Assembly: GCA_012840385.1 (NCBI GenBank)
Contig: DULK01000093.1
Location: forward strand, 1 to 64,000
Reading direction: 5' to 3'
Length of the DNA stretch: 64,000 bases
Source of the DNA: Syntrophomonadaceae bacterium
Lineage (GTDB): Bacteria; Bacillota; DSM-12270; Thermacetogeniales; Thermacetogeniaceae
Part shown: piece after piece, positions 56,014 to 64,000 of the stretch
Numbering within the stretch: the first letter of the stretch is position 1
How the letters are laid out: each line of letters starts with the position of its first letter
Notes under the pieces: model-generated
The model's database searches: none
Told to the model about the DNA's origin: nothing
What the model saw: the letters and a program-made list of their open reading frames with translations, nothing else
Program-made: the position numbers and the translations under genes

Positions 56014-56514
56014 TTGGGAAGGGATTTTTTTGATGAAGCTAGCGGTTGGGAAAAGGGTCTGCACATAACTTTAGTTCTCACGTTTTTCTTTCTCCTTCTT
56101 CTCCAGGTCATCTTTACAGTGGAACCCTTTCGGTACCATCTCAGTTCGACGGAGAGATTAGAGGGGGTTGTTTGGTCTGCGGGCAACTATTCCGGAGCAC
56201 CAGAATCAGGCCATGACATGGTTAAAATAGAAATTGTGCTGGTTGAGCATGTTGCTTCCCCTCAAGTTTTCGTTCTCATTAATGGTCGGCCTGCAGCAAG
56301 TTTTAACAAGCAAAGGACATTGATCGACATTCGGGAAGGGGACGAAATCCTGATTGACGCTTCAAGACATAAAGGGCCACTGACTTTTCGGGTGAAAGAG
56401 CTTTCTTCAGAGGTGCTCTGGCCTCCGTCTGATTATTTGGTAACGACCTGTTCGTCTTGTGTAAGTTTGGGAAGGGTTAAAATGAAAAAAAATTACGGCG
56501 GCTGGGGGGATTGA
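56014..56514 (+). CDS. Uncharacterised membrane-anchored protein
   Basis: A 166-residue protein with one strong membrane segment (about 18–36, rich in Phe and Leu) and a soluble beta-rich part outside (VKIEIVLVEHVASPQVFVLI, FNKQRTLIDIREGDEILIDAS). A CSSC pair near residue 148 may form a disulfide. I recognise no family. It lies one base before the HutP-like gene and probably shares its transcript. The TTG start follows GAGGGAAG. Confidence 0.65.
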   Translation: MGRDFFDEASGWEKGLHITLVLTFFFLLLLQVIFTVEPFRYHLSSTERLEGVVWSAGNYSGAPESGHDMVKIEIVLVEHVASPQVFVLINGRPAASFNKQRTLIDIREGDEILIDASRHKGPLTFRVKELSSEVLWPPSDYLVTTCSSCVSLGRVKMKKNYGGWGD

Positions 56515-56515
56515 A

Positions 56516-56932
56516 TTGGACAATTTGGGAAGCCGGCAGGTGGCTGCCATTGCGATTGCCATGGCTTTGACAGAGAAGCGGGAAGAAGAGATAAAAAAGA
56601 AGGCAGAGTTTGCTAAAATGGGCATCAGAACCGCCGCAGTGGACTGTGGCGGGGAGTTTATCAGTTCGGTAAAAAAGTTTGTGGAACATGCCGTTGTTGC
56701 TGCCAAACGGGAGGGAGTTATTAAAGAAACTCACAGCGAAGAAGGTGCGGTTGCCGGTGCAACCAGGGAGGCGTTGAACCAGATCAGTATGAAAGCGGTA
56801 GGCTTTAATGTGGGAGGAAAAATAGGTATAGCCCGATACAAGGATCATGTCAGTGTTGCGATCTTTTTAGGAGTTGGCCTGCTTCATTTAGACGAGGTGG
56901 CCATCGGTCTGGGCCACCGGGCTGTGCCCTAG
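56516..56932 (+). CDS. HutP-family RNA-binding protein
   Basis: A 138-residue protein resembling HutP, the histidine- and magnesium-dependent antiterminator of Bacillus hut. Marks are the helical N-terminus AIAIAMALTEKREEEIKK, an H-rich middle (FVEHAVVAAKREGVIKETH), IGIARYKDHVSVAIFLGVGLLHLDEVAIGLGHRAV at the end. No hut genes are near. It lies next to aroH, so it may bind RNA in aromatic amino acid genes; this is a guess. TTG start. Confidence 0.8.
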   Translation: MDNLGSRQVAAIAIAMALTEKREEEIKKKAEFAKMGIRTAAVDCGGEFISSVKKFVEHAVVAAKREGVIKETHSEEGAVAGATREALNQISMKAVGFNVGGKIGIARYKDHVSVAIFLGVGLLHLDEVAIGLGHRAVP

Positions 56933-56945
56933 GAGGTTTGGCAGT

Positions 56946-57338
56946 TTGGACAAAGTATGGGTGCGCGGCATACGAGGAGCCGTTACTATAAAGGATAATT
57001 CGCCAAAGGCCATCCGTGAGGCTACAAAAGATTTATTATCGCTGATCGCTGCCGAGAATAAAATCACCAGCAGGGATATTATCAGCATCATTTTTACAGT
57101 TACCAGCGACCTGGATGCCGCTTTTCCTGCGGAGGCAGCACGGGAATTGGGATGGAACCTTGTGCCGCTTTTATGTGCAACCGAGATTCCGGTCCCCGGT
57201 TCCCTGGAAAAATGCATTCGGGTTCTCGTGCATGCCTATATGTCTTGTTCGCAGGAAGAAGTGCGCCACATTTACCTTGGGGGTGCGGTGAAACTAAGGC
57301 CGGATCTAAATGATAAAAAGGAAAATAAATATTGTTGA
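56946..57338 (+). CDS. aroH: Chorismate mutase, AroH class
   Basis: A 130-residue monofunctional chorismate mutase that converts chorismate to prephenate, the substrate of the TyrA downstream at 59 kb. Marks: WVRGIRGAVTIKDNSPKAIREATKDLL, FTVTSDLDAAFPAEAAR with the active-site Arg, and PLLCATEIPVPGSLEKCIRVLVH. TTG start after CTAGGAGGTTTGGCAG. Confidence 0.95.
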   Translation: MDKVWVRGIRGAVTIKDNSPKAIREATKDLLSLIAAENKITSRDIISIIFTVTSDLDAAFPAEAARELGWNLVPLLCATEIPVPGSLEKCIRVLVHAYMSCSQEEVRHIYLGGAVKLRPDLNDKKENKYC

Positions 57339-57444
57339 CGGATTAATTCTGGGTTGGTATCATGAGAAAGGGTTTGGCCTGTTGGCTCTGAGATACCGGC
57401 AGGCTGGCTATAATTTTAAAGTAATGAAGAGGGAGAGGATATGA

Positions 57445-57624
57445 ATGCCGCCGAAAGTCGATCTTAGCAAATGTTCCGGTTGCGGGACCTGCGTTGACGT
57501 ATGTCCCAGCGAGGTATTTGAAATTGAGAACGAAAAATCAAAGGTTGCTCGGCCGGACGATTGCACAGGGTGCGAGACCTGTGTTGAGGAATGCCCTGAA
57601 GAAGCAATTGAATTAGAAGAATAA
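57445..57624 (+). CDS. 2[4Fe-4S] ferredoxin
   Basis: A 59-residue electron carrier with two CxxCxxCxxxC clusters: CSGCGTCVDVCP (from residue 10) and CTGCETCVEECP (from 40). The rest is acidic. Clostridial ferredoxins of this type serve pyruvate oxidation, hydrogenases and similar low-potential reactions. ATG 57445 follows GGGAGAGG; ATG 57441 is in another frame and ends at once. A terminator follows. Confidence 0.93.
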   Translation: MPPKVDLSKCSGCGTCVDVCPSEVFEIENEKSKVARPDDCTGCETCVEECPEEAIELEE

Positions 57625-57635
57625 GATGTATGTGT

Positions 57636-57668
57636 AAATCCGGTGCTGAAACGGCACTGGATTTTTTG
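57636..57668 (+). terminator. Terminator of the ferredoxin gene
   Basis: AAATCCGGTGC pairs with GCACTGGATTT (one G-T pair), followed by TTTT. Confidence 0.85.
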
Positions 57669-57849
57669 TGCTAAAGTCAGGAGTCGGGTCAAGCAGGTTC
57701 AGTTTGTTATGGGAGCAGTTGTTGTGCGCAACATTATATGTTAAAATAAGCCTGACCGGGAGAGTATTACGGTAGCTAGGTTTGCCCGGTTATCGATTGG
57801 GAGTTTTATAAGGCAGGACGGTAGGACGGCGGGGAGGAGATAAAAATTT

Positions 57850-57881
57850 AAGGATACTCCTGGCGGAGTATCCTTTTGTTT
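57850..57881 (+). terminator. Terminator-like hairpin in the aroF leader
   Basis: AAGGATACTCC, loop TGGC, GGAGTATCCTT, then TTGTTT. It lies 50 bases before the aroF start and could act as an attenuator of the aromatic operon or merely end an upstream transcript. Confidence 0.65.
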
Positions 57882-57933
57882 CATTATTCATTTTCCCGCA
57901 TGTCCTCCTCAGAAAAGTAAGGGAGGCTTTAAA

Positions 57934-58980
57934 ATGATTATTGTGATGGAAGCATCGGCAACCAGGCAGGAAATCGAGGCAGTGCGTACGAAGTTAGTTC
58001 AGGAGGGGTTTTCTGTCCATCTTTCTGAGGGGGTTGCAAGAACCATCATTGGTGTTATCGGGGACAGAACCCGGGCCTTGAGTTTATCACTGGGAGTCAT
58101 GCCGGGAGTGGAGAAGGTTATTCCGATCTTAAACCCTTTCAAACTTGCCAGTCGGGAGTTCCAACAGGAGAACACCGTTATCAGAGTCGGCAAGCATGCC
58201 CTGGGAGGAAATGAGATTCAGATAATTGCCGGACCGTGCGCTGTAGAGTCGAGAGAGCAATTGTTGGAAACAGCATTCGCGGTGAAAGAGGCCGGTGCCA
58301 CCTTTTTGAGAGGCGGTGCCTTTAAACCCCGTACATCGCCGTACTCTTTCCAGGGGCTTGAAGAGGACGGGCTGGAAATCCTGGCGGAGGCACGGGAAAA
58401 GACCGGCCTGGCTGTGGTAACGGAAGTTATGGACCCGCGCCAGGTGCCTTTAGTGGCCGATTATGCTGATGTGCTGCAGATTGGAGCAAGGAACATGCAG
58501 AACTTCTTCTTGTTAAAGGAAGTTGCCAAGGTTAACAAACCGGTTTTGCTAAAGAGAGGGCCCTCTGCAACCATTGAAGAGTGGCTGATGGCCGCCGAGT
58601 ACATTATGCTGGGAGGCAATTATCAGGTAATCCTTTGTGAGCGCGGTATCAGAACCTTTGAAACTTTTACCCGCAACACCCTTGATCTCAATGCAGTCCC
58701 TGTGGTCAAGAACCTTTCGCACCTTCCCGTGGTAGTGGATCCAAGCCACGGCACAGGTAAATGGTGGCTGGTGAAGCCTATGGCTCAGGCAGGTATTGCA
58801 GCCGGAGCCGATGGCATTATGGTCGAGGTGCATCCATCCCCCAGTGATGCCCTGTCAGACGGAGAACAGTCCTTGACACCCGAGAATTTCCGTGCTCTTA
58901 TGGAAGGGATTAAGCATATTGCTTCCGCTGTGGGCCGGTGCCTCCCTGAAATTGAGGTTCAAGAGGGACAGTGCCGGTAA
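57934..58980 (+). CDS. aroF: DAHP synthase (type I-beta, with N-terminal regulatory domain)
   Basis: A 348-residue enzyme joining PEP and erythrose 4-phosphate, the entry to aromatic amino acid synthesis. Residues 1–75 form the ferredoxin-like regulatory domain ([16 protein letters not shown]). The TIM barrel has [47 protein letters not shown] and [14 protein letters not shown]. It begins aroF–tyrA–aroA–cmk–plsC–ispH. TyrA's ATG overlaps its stop. Confidence 0.96.
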   Translation: MIIVMEASATRQEIEAVRTKLVQEGFSVHLSEGVARTIIGVIGDRTRALSLSLGVMPGVEKVIPILNPFKLASREFQQENTVIRVGKHALGGNEIQIIAGPCAVESREQLLETAFAVKEAGATFLRGGAFKPRTSPYSFQGLEEDGLEILAEAREKTGLAVVTEVMDPRQVPLVADYADVLQIGARNMQNFFLLKEVAKVNKPVLLKRGPSATIEEWLMAAEYIMLGGNYQVILCERGIRTFETFTRNTLDLNAVPVVKNLSHLPVVVDPSHGTGKWWLVKPMAQAGIAAGADGIMVEVHPSPSDALSDGEQSLTPENFRALMEGIKHIASAVGRCLPEIEVQEGQCR

Positions 58981-60065
58981 TGAAGAAGATCGCTGTTGTT
59001 GGTTTGGGAGTGATCGGCGCCTCCCTCGGAATGGCTCTCAACGCCACAGGAAAATACCATGTGATTGGTATCGACAGGGATGACGAAACCCTGCAGATAG
59101 CTCTGGAAACCAGGGCTGCTGCGGAGGTAACCGGTGATGTTTGTAAGGGTGTCCGGGATGCAGATGTTGTGTTTCTGGCGGTGCCTGTAACCGGGATCTT
59201 GAGAATTGCCGAAATAATCGAGGATTGCGTACCCCCCGGGGCGGTTGTGACCGATGTGGGAAGCACGAAACGAACTGTTGTTGAGGCTTTGGAAGAAAGA
59301 TTCTCCTCGCGGTTTGTGGGAGGACACCCCATGACCGGTTCCGAGTATACGGGAATAAAGGGAGCCGATCAGTATCTTTTCGAGAATGCGATTTATGTGC
59401 TTACACCCACTTCCCGCACGGATTTTGATGCCCTTGAAACCGTTAAGACTGTTGTGGCGGATACAGGGGCGCGTATCCTTTGTGTATCGCCCCATGAGCA
59501 TGATCTGATGGTGGCTGCTGTCAGCCATTTGCCGCATCTTTTAGCTGTTTCCTTAATGAATACCGCCTGTGAGATTGCTCGTGTTCACCCGGAGACATTG
59601 ATTCTGGCAGCAGGCGGCTTTCGCGATATCACCCGTATTGCCTCCAGTCAATCCTCCATGTGGCGTGATATATATGCAACCAACCGAAAAAATATCATAG
59701 AAGTAAGCCGGGAGTTGCGAAAGTATCTGGAGCGGATAGAAAGAAGCCTGGAGCAGGAGGACTTTGATGCTATTGTAACAGAAATACAGAGGGCCCGGCA
59801 GGAGCGGGAGAAAATACCTCTTAAAATAAGGGGCTTTCTCCCTTCGATACATGAGGTGATGGTTACGGTGCCTGATCAACCGGGAAGCATCGCGGACGTA
59901 ACCGGGGCCATAGCGACAGCCGGGATAAACATTATTGACATCGAGATAGTGCGTATCCGGGAGGGAGAGGGTGGCACCCTCAGGCTGGCATTCAAAACGA
60001 GCGAGGAAGCGGATTCGGCTCAGGCGGTTTTACGGGCTCGGGGTTTCTTGGCAAAAAGACGTTAA
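58980..60065 (+). CDS. tyrA: Prephenate dehydrogenase with ACT domain
   Basis: A 361-residue NAD-dependent enzyme making 4-hydroxyphenylpyruvate for tyrosine. The N-terminal NAD site is VGLGVIGASLG; GSTKRTVVEAL, HPMTGSEYTGI and the catalytic-region SPHEHDLMVAAVSHLPH follow. A C-terminal ACT domain (about 290–361; VMVTVPDQPGSIADVTGAIA) probably binds tyrosine. GTG 58971 is a possible earlier start. Confidence 0.95.
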   Translation: MKKIAVVGLGVIGASLGMALNATGKYHVIGIDRDDETLQIALETRAAAEVTGDVCKGVRDADVVFLAVPVTGILRIAEIIEDCVPPGAVVTDVGSTKRTVVEALEERFSSRFVGGHPMTGSEYTGIKGADQYLFENAIYVLTPTSRTDFDALETVKTVVADTGARILCVSPHEHDLMVAAVSHLPHLLAVSLMNTACEIARVHPETLILAAGGFRDITRIASSQSSMWRDIYATNRKNIIEVSRELRKYLERIERSLEQEDFDAIVTEIQRARQEREKIPLKIRGFLPSIHEVMVTVPDQPGSIADVTGAIATAGINIIDIEIVRIREGEGGTLRLAFKTSEEADSAQAVLRARGFLAKRR

Positions 60066-60078
60066 AAAAGGTGGTAGC

Positions 60079-61398
60079 ATGAAACTGCGAATTTTTCCCG
60101 GTCACGGGCTGGCCGGGGTGTGTAAGGTGCCCGGCGATAAATCAATATCGCACAGGGCGGCATTGCTAGGTGCTATTGCGCATGGGAGTACGGATATTGT
60201 AAATTTCCTGCAGGGTGCGGACTGCCGGAGTACGCTGGGCTGTCTTAAAGCCCTTGGTGTGAAAATCAAAGAGAGCACAGAGGCGGTTCGCGTGGTGGGA
60301 AAGGGCCTGGGCGGGTTAACTGAACCTTTAACGGTGCTTGACGCGGGAAATTCGGGAACTACCATACGGTTGCTGCTGGGAATCTTAGCCGGGCATGATT
60401 TTTTTACAGTAATAACCGGAGATGACTCCCTCCGTCGAAGGCCGATGGCGAGAGTCATTAAGCCTCTAAAGGAGATGGGCGCCCAAATATGGGGCCGCGC
60501 CAATGACAGCAAGGCACCGCTGGCGGTAAAGGGTACTTCCGAGCTGACTTCCATTACATATACCCTTCCGGTGGCGAGCGCCCAGGTTAAATCGGCTATT
60601 CTGCTGGCCGGTTTGTATGCTCAGGGGACCACACAGGTAACGCAGCCGGTTCCCTGCAGGGACCACACGGAAAGGATGTTGCAGGCTTTTGGAGCCGATG
60701 TAGAGGTGGACGGTATGACAGTACGTATAAAAGGAGGCAAAGACCTGCATGCGCAGAAAGTCATGGTTCCCGGAGATATATCTGCAGCTTCCTTCCTGCT
60801 TGTAGCCGGGAGTGTGGTTCCGGGCAGCGATATACTTATCCGGGACGTAGGAATAAATCCCACCAGGACCGGGATCCTGGAGGTACTGGATATGATGGGT
60901 GCCAAAATTGATGTCTATAACGAGCGTACCTGGAATGGGGAACCCGTTGCGGACCTTCACGTTCAGCCTGCCGGGCTGAAAGGTATCAGGATCGGTGGGG
61001 AGTTAATTCCCAGGGTAATTGATGAAATCCCGGTTATCGCAGTGGCTGCTTCGGTTGCCGAGGGGACTACCGAAATAAGCGATGCCGCAGAACTCAGGGT
61101 AAAGGAGACGGATCGTCTCAAGGCGATTACTTGCGAGTTGCAGAAAATGGGAGTTGCTATAGAAGAAAAGCCGGACGGACTGGTAATCCGGGGCACCGGT
61201 CGCATTGAAAAAGCTACTGTTGATTCCTGGGGGGATCACCGGATGGCAATGGCCCTTGCCATTGCAGGTTTGGTAGCTTCAGGTGAGACCATAATCAATG
61301 ATACGGCGTGCATCGATGTTTCCTTTCCGGACTTTCAGGAAACCCTCCGGGGATTGGGCGCAAACCTGGAAAACTGGTCAGATGATGAAACAATATGA
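60079..61398 (+). CDS. aroA: 3-phosphoshikimate 1-carboxyvinyltransferase (EPSP synthase)
   Basis: A 439-residue enzyme of the sixth shikimate step. Marks: VPGDKSISHRAALLGAIA near the start, LDAGNSGTTIRLLLGILAG, DDSLRRRPMARVIKPL and DHRMAMALAIAG near the end. ATG 60079 after AAAAAAGGTGG; the open frame to 59971 lies inside tyrA. Confidence 0.97.
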   Translation: MKLRIFPGHGLAGVCKVPGDKSISHRAALLGAIAHGSTDIVNFLQGADCRSTLGCLKALGVKIKESTEAVRVVGKGLGGLTEPLTVLDAGNSGTTIRLLLGILAGHDFFTVITGDDSLRRRPMARVIKPLKEMGAQIWGRANDSKAPLAVKGTSELTSITYTLPVASAQVKSAILLAGLYAQGTTQVTQPVPCRDHTERMLQAFGADVEVDGMTVRIKGGKDLHAQKVMVPGDISAASFLLVAGSVVPGSDILIRDVGINPTRTGILEVLDMMGAKIDVYNERTWNGEPVADLHVQPAGLKGIRIGGELIPRVIDEIPVIAVAASVAEGTTEISDAAELRVKETDRLKAITCELQKMGVAIEEKPDGLVIRGTGRIEKATVDSWGDHRMAMALAIAGLVASGETIINDTACIDVSFPDFQETLRGLGANLENWSDDETI

Positions 61399-61423
61399 TA
61401 GAATATTGTGCGGAGATGATTGC

Positions 61424-62110
61424 ATGTCCCGCACCCCGAATATTGCCATCGATGGACCTGCCGGTTCAGGCAAAAGCACGGTTGCAAGGGAAGTCGCTTG
61501 CAGACTAGGTTTTCTCTACGTCGACACTGGTGCCATGTACCGTGCTGTAACTTACCTGGCGTTAAGATCCTCCGTTGACTTCAGTGACGAAGCAGCTTTG
61601 GCCGCGCTTGCCCGCAAGATAAAATTCTCTCTTGTACGTTATTTAAAAAGCGGCCATGTCCTTCTCTGGTGTAACGGTGAGGATGTAACACCTTATTTGC
61701 GGTCGCAGGAAGTTTCGCAGCAGGTGGCAAGGGTGGCTGCAGTTCCTGAGGTTCGTCACCATCTTGTTAAGTACCAACGCCTCTTTGCCAAGGGGGGCGG
61801 CGTTGTTATGGAGGGGCGCGATATCGGAACCGTGGTTTTACCGGATGCCGCATATAAATTTTTTCTAACGGCATCTCTGGAGGTGCGACTTGCCAGAAGA
61901 GAACGGGAACTCATGGCACAGGGAAGACATGTGCAAAGGGATGAACTGCGGAAGGAATTTATCTTCAGAGATGATATGGATCGTAAGCGTGAGGTTGGCC
62001 CCCTGAAGGTCGCGCCCGAGGCTGTAGTGATTGACTGCAGCGATCTGAGTGTCGAAGAAGTAGTCAACAGAATAGTGAACAGGGTTGAAACGAGCAGCGG
62101 AGGAGGTTAG
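61424..62110 (+). CDS. cmk: Cytidylate kinase
   Basis: A 228-residue CMP/dCMP kinase. P-loop DGPAGSGKSTVAREVA near residue 10, then YVDTGAMYRAVTYLAL and GRDIGTVVLPDA. ATG 61424 lies after CGGAGATGA. The gap to plsC is four bases. Confidence 0.95.
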   Translation: MSRTPNIAIDGPAGSGKSTVAREVACRLGFLYVDTGAMYRAVTYLALRSSVDFSDEAALAALARKIKFSLVRYLKSGHVLLWCNGEDVTPYLRSQEVSQQVARVAAVPEVRHHLVKYQRLFAKGGGVVMEGRDIGTVVLPDAAYKFFLTASLEVRLARRERELMAQGRHVQRDELRKEFIFRDDMDRKREVGPLKVAPEAVVIDCSDLSVEEVVNRIVNRVETSSGGG

Positions 62111-62114
62111 CAAG

Positions 62115-62705
62115 ATGCTTTACCGGTTTGCGCGCAGCCTTTTCCGTTTTTTATTTATTGTTTTTTGTCGCTGGGAGGTCGAGGGCCTGGAAAACCTTCC
62201 TGGAAGGGGCCCATTCATAGTGGTTGCCAATCATGTAAGCTACTGGGATCCGATCGCTGTTGGGTGTGCGCTACCTCGACAGGTCTTTTTTATGGCAAAA
62301 AAAGAACTCTTTTCGTACCCGGTTTTCGGGACTGTGTTGAGGTGGTTGGGAGCTTTCCCGGTGAACAGGGGACAGCCCGACCGAGCTGCACTGAAAAGGG
62401 CCTTTAATCTTCTTAAGGATGGTGAGGTACTTGGCATTTTCCCCGAAGGGACCCGCAGCAAAACCGGGGAGATGCTTACCCCATACAGCGGGGCGGTATA
62501 CCTGGCCTTGCGGGCAGGAGTTCCTGTTTGCCCGGTGGCCCTGATCGGAACAAATAAAATATTTTACCGGGGTTTATTCCGGAAGTTTAAGGTTAGAATC
62601 GGAGCACCGATTTCATTTAAAAAAAGCGGAAAAGAAGATCTCCAAACCGCAGCCGAATTCATGATGGAAAGAATTAAAGAATTATCGGAATTCCGGAGAG
62701 CTTAG
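62115..62705 (+). CDS. plsC: 1-acylglycerol-3-phosphate acyltransferase
   Basis: A 196-residue membrane-associated acyltransferase of phosphatidic acid synthesis. The HxxxxD motif is NHVSYWD near 42–48; FPEGTRSKTG supplies the glycerol-phosphate site. A hydrophobic N-terminus anchors it. Strong AGGAGG site before ATG 62115. Confidence 0.95.
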   Translation: MLYRFARSLFRFLFIVFCRWEVEGLENLPGRGPFIVVANHVSYWDPIAVGCALPRQVFFMAKKELFSYPVFGTVLRWLGAFPVNRGQPDRAALKRAFNLLKDGEVLGIFPEGTRSKTGEMLTPYSGAVYLALRAGVPVCPVALIGTNKIFYRGLFRKFKVRIGAPISFKKSGKEDLQTAAEFMMERIKELSEFRRA

Positions 62706-62781
62706 GAAGGAATCTTGTCTTACATGCCGAAAAACCTATATATTGTGGAAGGCTGGAATAGAAGGGAGTTTATCAAGGGGA

Positions 62782-64000
62782 TTGAAGATTGTTCGCGCCG
62801 GTACTGCCGGTTTCTGTTTTGGTGTTCGCAGGGCATTGGAACTGGTGGAGCAGGCCTTACAGAGCCACGAAAAAATATGTACCGTGGGGCCCCTCATTCA
62901 TAATCCGGCTGTGATAGAGGATTTGCAAAATAAAGGGGTGGAGATTGTCGGTGATCTCTCGGAGGTTGAGGGAAAGCCGGTTTTAATCAGGACGCATGGA
63001 GTGGTGCCGGGGGTCTTTCAGGAGGCGAAGGAGAAAGGGATTGCCCTTGTTGACGCCACATGTCCCTTTGTCAGAAGGGTCCAGCAACTTGCAGCAGAAC
63101 TGGGGCAGCAAGGATATCAGGTTGTGGTAGTCGGAGAAGCGGACCACCCTGAGGTTAAAGGCATCCTGGGATGGGCAGGAGACAACGTCATTGTTGTAGA
63201 AACAATTTCAGATGTGAGTAAGCTGCGAAATTGTGCAAAGATAGGCGTGCTGGCTCAAACTACCCAGAACCGTTTGCAGTATTATGAAATTACTAAGGAA
63301 ATAATCGGAAAAGCAAAGGAAATACGTATTTATGATACGATTTGCCAGGCCAGTATGACAAGGCAGAAGGAAGCTGCCGAAATCGCAAATAATGTTGATA
63401 TAATGATTGTGATTGGGGGAAAGAATAGTGCCAATACAAGGCACCTTGCAGAAATTTGTAGAAAGGTTGTTCCCACATACCATATCGAAGATGTTTCTGA
63501 GTTGCATCCTGCCATGCTGCAAGGAGCAGGTTCAGTAGGGGTAACGGCTGGGGCATCAACCCCAGATTGGATAATTGAGGAGGTTATTAAGGGAATGACG
63601 ATGTTTGGAGAAGAAACGGAAAAATTAATGGACCAGGGGGCGCAGGCAGTTACTCAGGACAAGAATGAAGGAGAAACAAATCCTGGGACAGCTGGCGATG
63701 AGGGAACTCCTTCGGTCACCAAGGAATTACCGGAACCCGGTCAGGAGGAGATGATGAACTTAGAGCTTGCGGGCACGCCTCGCCAGATTCAACAGGGCGA
63801 CCTTATCAGCGGAACGGTTGTACAGGTGAGGGAAGATGAGGTCCTGCTCGATATTGGAGGGAAATCCGAAGGGATCATACCCCGCCAGGAGTTGTCCTTA
63901 AAAAATATTAAACACCCGCTCGAGGCGGTCCAGGTGGGAGATGTGATTGATGTCTATGTTCTCCGTGTAGAGAACGATGAGGGGCATTTGATCCTTTCCA
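62782..64000 (+). CDS. ispH: IspH–ribosomal protein S1 fusion (cut by window end)
   Basis: At least 406 residues, running off the window. Residues 1–280 or so are HMBPP reductase (IspH/LytB), the last step of the MEP isoprenoid pathway; cluster cysteines lie in GFCFGVRRALEL, ATCPFVRRVQ and TICQASMTRQKE. An acidic linker (about 280–340) leads to an S1 RNA-binding domain (DLISGTVVQVREDEVLLDIGGKSEG). TTG 62782 gives the family start MKIVRAGTAGFCFGV; GAAGGGAG lies 13 bases upstream. The IspH–S1 fusion is known in Clostridia; further S1 repeats presumably follow. Confidence 0.93.
   Translation, partial: MKIVRAGTAGFCFGVRRALELVEQALQSHEKICTVGPLIHNPAVIEDLQNKGVEIVGDLSEVEGKPVLIRTHGVVPGVFQEAKEKGIALVDATCPFVRRVQQLAAELGQQGYQVVVVGEADHPEVKGILGWAGDNVIVVETISDVSKLRNCAKIGVLAQTTQNRLQYYEITKEIIGKAKEIRIYDTICQASMTRQKEAAEIANNVDIMIVIGGKNSANTRHLAEICRKVVPTYHIEDVSELHPAMLQGAGSVGVTAGASTPDWIIEEVIKGMTMFGEETEKLMDQGAQAVTQDKNEGETNPGTAGDEGTPSVTKELPEPGQEEMMNLELAGTPRQIQQGDLISGTVVQVREDEVLLDIGGKSEGIIPRQELSLKNIKHPLEAVQVGDVIDVYVLRVENDEGHLILS

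Larger units (their letters stand above)
57625..57933. other. Ferredoxin–aroF gap with two hairpins
   Basis: This gap contains the ferredoxin terminator (57636–57668) and a second terminator-like hairpin before aroF (57850–57881). Between them are GTTGTGCGCAAC-like symmetry near 57719, several TAG/AG triplets (GGTAGCTAGG, GGTAGGACGG), and GGGGAGGAG, which could pair with the CTCCT of the second hairpin. No gene was seen. Confidence 0.5.

Noticed and set aside
62715-62903. Small gene before ispH
   Set aside because: It overlaps the IspH start in another frame and lacks any recognisable domain; the region codes for the GFCFGV motif of IspH.

Overview
The window reads as a chromosomal segment of an anaerobic, endospore-forming Clostridia-type Firmicute, most like the Peptococcaceae/Desulfotomaculum–Pelotomaculum–Moorella range. 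That placement is inferred from gene content and order; I cannot name a species. The evidence is the sporulation genes (spoIID, spmA/spmB, a GerW/YtfJ protein, a DacF-type carboxypeptidase), an ispH–ribosomal S1 fusion, a YwmB–MurA–SpoIID block, a 2[4Fe-4S] ferredoxin, strong AGGAGG ribosome binding sites and many TTG starts. No rRNA, tRNA or CRISPR array was seen.

Layout. 1–3.5 kb is an AT-rich accessory zone: two tandem DUF488 genes, a LysM/M23 peptidase, a VapC-type toxin with its antitoxin, and an IS607-type resolvase remnant. 4.0–7.3 kb is core: rpmE, yqhQ, prfA, prmC. 7.3–20.2 kb is an insert: an ArsB/NhaD-type permease, then a quaternary-amine methyltransferase island (BCCT transporter, MtrH/MtgA-like methyltransferase, non-pyrrolysine MttB-family protein, corrinoid protein, second BCCT transporter, TerC protein), a PocR–AraC regulator, a second corrinoid protein on the other strand, and a lactate-permease C-terminal fragment. 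20.4–33.7 kb returns to core: tsaC/sua5, ywlE-like phosphatase, rpiB, glyA, dCMP deaminase, MazG-like protein, wecB and the ATP synthase genes. 34.0–39.1 kb is a second insert: feoB–Cys-rich protein–feoA under a clear Fur box, a Fur regulator and an MFS exporter. 39.3–42.7 kb is ywmB–murA–spoIID. 43.2–57.6 kb holds trpB2, lysA, an M50 protease, trpS, scpA/scpB, spore genes, a soluble Rossmann–chemoreceptor chimera, a pseudouridine synthase, an HDOD protein, a HutP-like protein, aroH and ferredoxin. 57.9 kb to the end is aroF–tyrA–aroA–cmk–plsC–ispH/rpsA, cut by the window edge.

How it fits together. The methyltransferase island would import a betaine-like compound, demethylate it onto a corrinoid protein and pass the methyl group to tetrahydrofolate, feeding one-carbon metabolism. 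glyA nearby uses the same cofactor.

The most distinctive non-coding feature is a family of large imperfect palindromic repeats (roughly 250–350 bp when complete), with eight recognisable copies or fragments. Two copies carry, at their apex, a 95-bp element with 12-bp inverted ends. The repeats sit in the gaps where this genome departs from the gene order I remember for Bacillus subtilis (prmC/ywlC and atpC/ywmB), and one lies inside the atp cluster.
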